DNA from: an uncultured Desulfosporosinus sp.
Lineage (GTDB): Bacteria > Bacillota > Desulfitobacteriia > Desulfitobacteriales > Desulfitobacteriaceae
Assembly (NCBI GenBank): GCA_927405585.1
Contig: CAKMJS010000019.1
Coordinates: forward strand, 1 to 39,035
Direction: 5' to 3'
DNA: 39,035 bases
The notes under the pieces are model-generated. The model saw only the letters and a list, made by a program, of their open reading frames with translations, made no database searches and had not been told where the DNA came from. A program made the translations under genes and the position numbers. Below are positions 36,012 through 39,035 of this stretch, one piece after another. Each line of letters opens with the position of its first letter. Positions within the stretch are counted from its first letter, which is position 1.

Positions 36012-36383
36012 CTATACCTCGGCTAATATATCTCTTACTCGTTCTCTCAATTCAAATAAATCAAAAGGCTTACCCAAGTAATGAAGAATTCCAAGCTCCT
36101 TAGCTTGCTCCATATTTTGAGCATCACCATAGGCAGTCATCATAATCACGCCGACTTGACGGTCTAAAGCACGAATTTGCCTTAAAGTTTCAATACCGTT
36201 CATCCCCGGCATCTTCATGTCCATCAATATAAGATTAGGCTTGAATGTTTTAAGCATCTCAACGGCCTCTTCTCCGTCTGCAGCCATTTCAACCTCATGT
36301 TGATCCCCTCGGAAGGTCTCAAAGAGTAGGCGACGCACACCAAGTTGGTCATCTACTATAAGAATCTTAGCCACTCCCCACAT
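36012..36383 (-). CDS. spo0F: Sporulation response regulator Spo0F
   Basis: Spo0F relays phosphate from sensor kinases to Spo0B in the sporulation phosphorelay. The 123-aa protein is a lone receiver domain. Its acidic pocket is Asp11-Asp12, the phosphorylated residue is Asp55 in LILMDMKMPGMNG, and Thr83 and Lys105 (GKPFD) complete the switch. There is no output domain. ATG 36383 has AAAGGA five bases upstream; a GTG four codons in is also possible. The link to fba is the same as in B. subtilis. Many clostridia lack a phosphorelay, so a CheY-like role cannot be excluded. Confidence 0.85.
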   Translation of the reverse strand: MWGVAKILIVDDQLGVRRLLFETFRGDQHEVEMAADGEEAVEMLKTFKPNLILMDMKMPGMNGIETLRQIRALDRQVGVIMMTAYGDAQNMEQAKELGILHYLGKPFDLFELRERVRDILAEV

Positions 36384-36401
36384 CCCTTTCCTTTATCTAA
36401 T

Positions 36402-37589
36402 CTAAAATGAATATTCTGTATACGTTGATGAAACTCCTTCTTCAATAATTCGTTCTGACAAAATTCGTCCATCTTGTTTATATTTCCTATGTATCCTGGG
36501 ATTCGCTACTGTCCTGCGCAACGGAATCCTAACCTCATCTCCTAACGCGCAGTCTTGCATACCCACATCAATTACTGTAAGCTGCATACCAATCTTTCCA
36601 GCAACACGGACAGTCCGCCCCTTTAATTCTACTCGCTCTTGGCTAAGAAAAATACCTATTAAAGCCGCAAAATTTTTAATTACTATCTTAAGAAAATCAA
36701 TCCATCCTTGGGGAACAAAGTGGGGAGCTAAACCTAATCCATCTGCATACCCTGCTGGGATCACGGCGAGCTGGGTAACGGACTTCGTACGATAGATGCT
36801 TTGATACCCTACATACGTTCCTTTTGGTACTTGGCGCAGATGAACAATCCGACTTTTAGCAACCCATGGGTCTCTTAATACTATTTTCCCGCCAAAACCC
36901 TGCCCGGGATAATGCCCAATCAATAGTGTCCCGATACGGACAAAGTCAAGATGCCATTCAGGATAATCCAGAAAAGCAGCACTATTGCAGACGTGTTTCC
37001 ATACTGGATGAATCCCCAATTCCTCAAGACGAGCTGTGAGGAGCGTAAACTGTTCATATTGCTCTAATGTATAGCGTTTGTCCCTTTGGGCTGCTCGAGC
37101 AAAATGAGTATATACCCCAACAACCTTAAGCTGAGGAGCACTCGCCAAGTTCCTAGAGAGCTCATCCAGCTCAGATAGCCGAAATCCCGTTCTCCCCATG
37201 CCTGTCTCCAATTTGAGCTGGACTGATACATCCTGGTTCAAGTCTTCACAAACTTCATTCAACTTGGCAATTGAGGACAATTCGGTAAGCGTCAGTTGCA
37301 ATTGAGCTCCAACAGCCTCCGTCCATTCCTCCTGTGTGGTCGGACCTAACACTAAAATTAGTCCCTTTATCCCATGCTTACGCAACATTAAGCCCTCTTC
37401 AACCTTGGTAACCGCAAACGCTTCACATCCAACTCGCTCCAAGGCAAGAGCTACTTGAACCGCGCCTAAACCATAGGCATCCGCTTTTACAACTGCCATA
37501 CATTTCGATTCGGGATGGAGGTGCTTAATTATTTCTTGATAATTGCTTACTATGGCATCCAAGTCCACTTCTATCCAGGTTCCAGCCAT
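36402..37589 (-). CDS. alr: Alanine racemase (divergent)
   Basis: A PLP enzyme making D-alanine for peptidoglycan. The 395-aa protein has the PLP lysine Lys35 in VVKADAYGLGA, the arginine of GMGRTGF, HVCNSAAFLDYP, and the second-subunit tyrosine region GYQSIYRTK. Two oddities: about 20 extra residues follow IPAGYADGLG, and the usual GR(V/I)CMDQ block reads GKIGMQLTVIDVG, so the conserved Cys and Asp are Gly and Gln. It may be a paralogue with altered substrate. The ATG at 37589 is four bases after the femX stop, and its ribosome site GGAGGAG lies in the femX end, so the two are one transcript. Confidence 0.88.
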   Translation of the reverse strand: MAGTWIEVDLDAIVSNYQEIIKHLHPESKCMAVVKADAYGLGAVQVALALERVGCEAFAVTKVEEGLMLRKHGIKGLILVLGPTTQEEWTEAVGAQLQLTLTELSSIAKLNEVCEDLNQDVSVQLKLETGMGRTGFRLSELDELSRNLASAPQLKVVGVYTHFARAAQRDKRYTLEQYEQFTLLTARLEELGIHPVWKHVCNSAAFLDYPEWHLDFVRIGTLLIGHYPGQGFGGKIVLRDPWVAKSRIVHLRQVPKGTYVGYQSIYRTKSVTQLAVIPAGYADGLGLAPHFVPQGWIDFLKIVIKNFAALIGIFLSQERVELKGRTVRVAGKIGMQLTVIDVGMQDCALGDEVRIPLRRTVANPRIHRKYKQDGRILSERIIEEGVSSTYTEYSF

Positions 37590-37593
37590 GGCG

Positions 37594-38676
37594 TTATCTC
37601 CTCCGCACTCGCCGTAACTTTGATATTAATCCCTTCATAACATCAGAATACAGCGGTTCTAAATGATTCCAGAGAAAATAGGTAACTGGGCGATACACTA
37701 GATCCCATTCTCCAATAAACTCAGTGTACTCCCCGTTAAACCCCTTCTTAAAGCGATAAAGTCCATAAAGCGGATTATCTTCCGTCAAGTGTCCAGGGAC
37801 CCCTCGGAAATCATAAAGCGTACACCCCAACGACTTTGCCCAGCGAATCATCTCCCACTGAATTAAGTAGTTAGGCATAACATTTCGATGAGCATTAGAC
37901 GAAGCTCCATATATATACCAGGCTTTATTTCCAATAACAAATGCCAAAGTACCAGATATGATATTCCCTTCATATTCAGCAATAAACAATTCTCCTAAGC
38001 CTACTGGCACTAAAGAATCATAAAGGTCTTCAAAATAGGAATAAGCCCGCACTAAGAAGCGGTCACGTTCGGTAGTTTCTTTAAGAACACGATAAAAGTC
38101 CGGTAAATCATCGCGCGTCCCTTTTCGAATATGTACCCCTTTCTTCTGGGCCAGACGAATATTGTACCGTGTTTTTTGTTGCATATTACTGAGAAGAGTT
38201 TCCTCATCCGGCGAAATATCCAGACGAAACACATACTTAGGCTGAACCCCTTCAAAACCCTTGCCACTCTCAGCAGATCTAAATCCTCTGGAAAGCAAAT
38301 ACTGTTCCAATTCCTTTTCAGAAGACGGCAAATCAGGATCAACCTTGAGGAAAATCGCTCCACGCGATTTTCCTAACTTACGAATCTCAGCCAAAACCAA
38401 ATCAAACAACTCGACGTTCTTCCAGTCAACCACCGGTCCACGAGAAGCATAAAAGATAGGGATTCCTACAACGGGAATCTTCCGCTCAAGAATAGAGACC
38501 GCCGCCACAATTTCACTGCCCTCTTCAACAACCAATCTCCAGGGCACCCATCCCGTCCTGCTCTTAATCTCTCCCCATTCCCAAGATTGGAGTACATGCC
38601 CCTTCGAATGTTTAGCTAAAAACTCATTAAAGCGTGTATGTTCATTTTTATCGATCCACCTAGCAACATAGGTCAT
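37594..38676 (-). CDS. femX: FemABX-family aminoacyltransferase
   Basis: Members add amino acids from aminoacyl-tRNA to the peptide stem of lipid II. The 360-aa protein has two GNAT-like halves. It contains LQSWEWGEIKSRTGW (residues 29-43), the RYNIRLAQKKGVHIR region near 190, and WYIYGASSNAHRNVMPNYLIQWEMI near 260, which are typical of the FemX/MurM branch. It lacks the long coiled-coil insert of staphylococcal FemA. The frame starts at ATG 38676. It is followed at once by alr. Which residue it adds is unknown. The host peptidoglycan may have a branched stem; this is inference. Confidence 0.88.
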   Translation of the reverse strand: MTYVARWIDKNEHTRFNEFLAKHSKGHVLQSWEWGEIKSRTGWVPWRLVVEEGSEIVAAVSILERKIPVVGIPIFYASRGPVVDWKNVELFDLVLAEIRKLGKSRGAIFLKVDPDLPSSEKELEQYLLSRGFRSAESGKGFEGVQPKYVFRLDISPDEETLLSNMQQKTRYNIRLAQKKGVHIRKGTRDDLPDFYRVLKETTERDRFLVRAYSYFEDLYDSLVPVGLGELFIAEYEGNIISGTLAFVIGNKAWYIYGASSNAHRNVMPNYLIQWEMIRWAKSLGCTLYDFRGVPGHLTEDNPLYGLYRFKKGFNGEYTEFIGEWDLVYRPVTYFLWNHLEPLYSDVMKGLISKLRRVRRR

Positions 38677-39035
38677 CGGTTCAGTCCCCTTCCTCTCACC
38701 ATTCTTTCCATGGTTTTACTCCTCTAATCAGTAACTCAATATTATAAATAGCTTGGCTGTCACCAAACCACTGGCGAAGGCAGCAGCCTTAGTTGAACTT
38801 ATTCGCTTGCCATGACTCGAACAAGGATGTTCGAGGTTAGTAACACCGCCATGGATGGCAAGGTGTCGTGATGGCGAGAAGGGACTGGTGCACGATATTC
38901 CCGATATCTACACGGTCGATTACGATGCGTTGGTGGGGGAGCCGGTGGTCGGTGAGAAGACGGCAGGTTTATATAGTCGTGATTGTTCAAAGTGACATTA
39001 GAGACCATAGAATTGCCGACCTTCACCGTCTTGAA
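38677..39035. repeat. Repeat-bearing spacer upstream of femX, cut by the window end
   Basis: No gene is seen. A perfect AAGGAT-loop hairpin lies at 38816-38835 (7-bp arms CTCGAAC / GTTCGAG). A variant, GCC-ATGGAT-GGC, lies at 38848-38859. ATGGCGAGAAGGGAC (38871-38885) repeats 91-105. GATAT-TCCCG-ATATC forms another small stem near 38893. The rest resembles the GC-rich zone at 1-260 only weakly. The promoter of femX probably lies in the first 100 bases, but none is clear. Confidence 0.7.

Noticed and set aside
38799-39026. 75-codon minus-strand frame at the window end
   Set aside because: It lies across palindromic repeats, has no ribosome site and no recognisable domain.

Overview
The window reads as a chromosomal segment of an anaerobic, endospore-forming Firmicute. 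Protein wording and gene order point to the Peptococcaceae (Desulfosporosinus/Desulfitobacterium type). The evidence is the sporulation genes spoIID, spoIIQ-like, spoIIID and spo0F, strong AGGAGG-type ribosome sites, frequent TTG/GTG starts, and blocks of synteny with Bacillus subtilis: atpC-ywmB-murA-spoIID-spoIIQ-spoIIID-mbl; upp-glyA-ywlG-rpiB-ywlE-mntP-ywlC-prmC-prfA; rpmE-glpX-transaldolase-fba-spo0F. The genus is inferred from recall, not from a search. All genes lie on the minus strand except one glycosyltransferase (4815-5930).

Layout, left to right. 1-1100: gene-free, GC-rich repeats (a 260-bp tandem repeat and small palindromes), then a DnaA-box cluster and a terminator. 1130-4104: a zinc-ribbon protein, comFC and comFA. 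4200-4649: fabZ. 4815-5930: a plus-strand GT4 glycosyltransferase. 6025-8677: tagA-sigI-rsgI. 8981-12202: mbl, spoIIID, spoIIQ-like and spoIID, the last with a good sigma-E promoter. 12203-12915: a second repeat-rich zone, partly the 3' UTR of murA. 12916-14954: murA and ywmB. 15227-22270: the complete F1Fo ATP synthase operon atpZ-I-B-E-F-H-A-G-D-C. 22378-31650: wecB, comEB, upp, glyA, ywlG, rpiB (with a probable unlisted 34-aa membrane peptide in front), ywlE, mntP, ywlC/tsaC, prmC and prfA. 31874-36383: rpmE, glpX, transaldolase, fba, a cysteine-rich unknown and spo0F. 36402-38676: alr and femX. 38677-39035: repeats again.

Functional links. WecB makes UDP-ManNAc, the donor TagA uses; both join MurA, Alr, FemX and Mbl in envelope assembly. 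SigI/RsgI is an envelope-type sigma/anti-sigma pair. SpoIID, the SpoIIQ-like protein, SpoIIID and Spo0F serve sporulation. GlpX, Fba, transaldolase and RpiB cover gluconeogenesis and pentose-phosphate interconversion. PrfA and PrmC are the release factor and its methylase.

The most unusual material is non-coding. (i) A dispersed family of perfect hairpins has an almost invariant CAAGGAYG core, where AAGGAY is always the loop and the stems (3-10 bp) differ but stay self-complementary. (ii) Degenerate 7-bp (NTCGNNN / AACGACY) tandem tracts fill several intra-operon spacers. (iii) Mosaic repeats around 1-905, 12.2-12.9 kb, 34.1 kb, 35.9 kb and 38.8 kb share modules.
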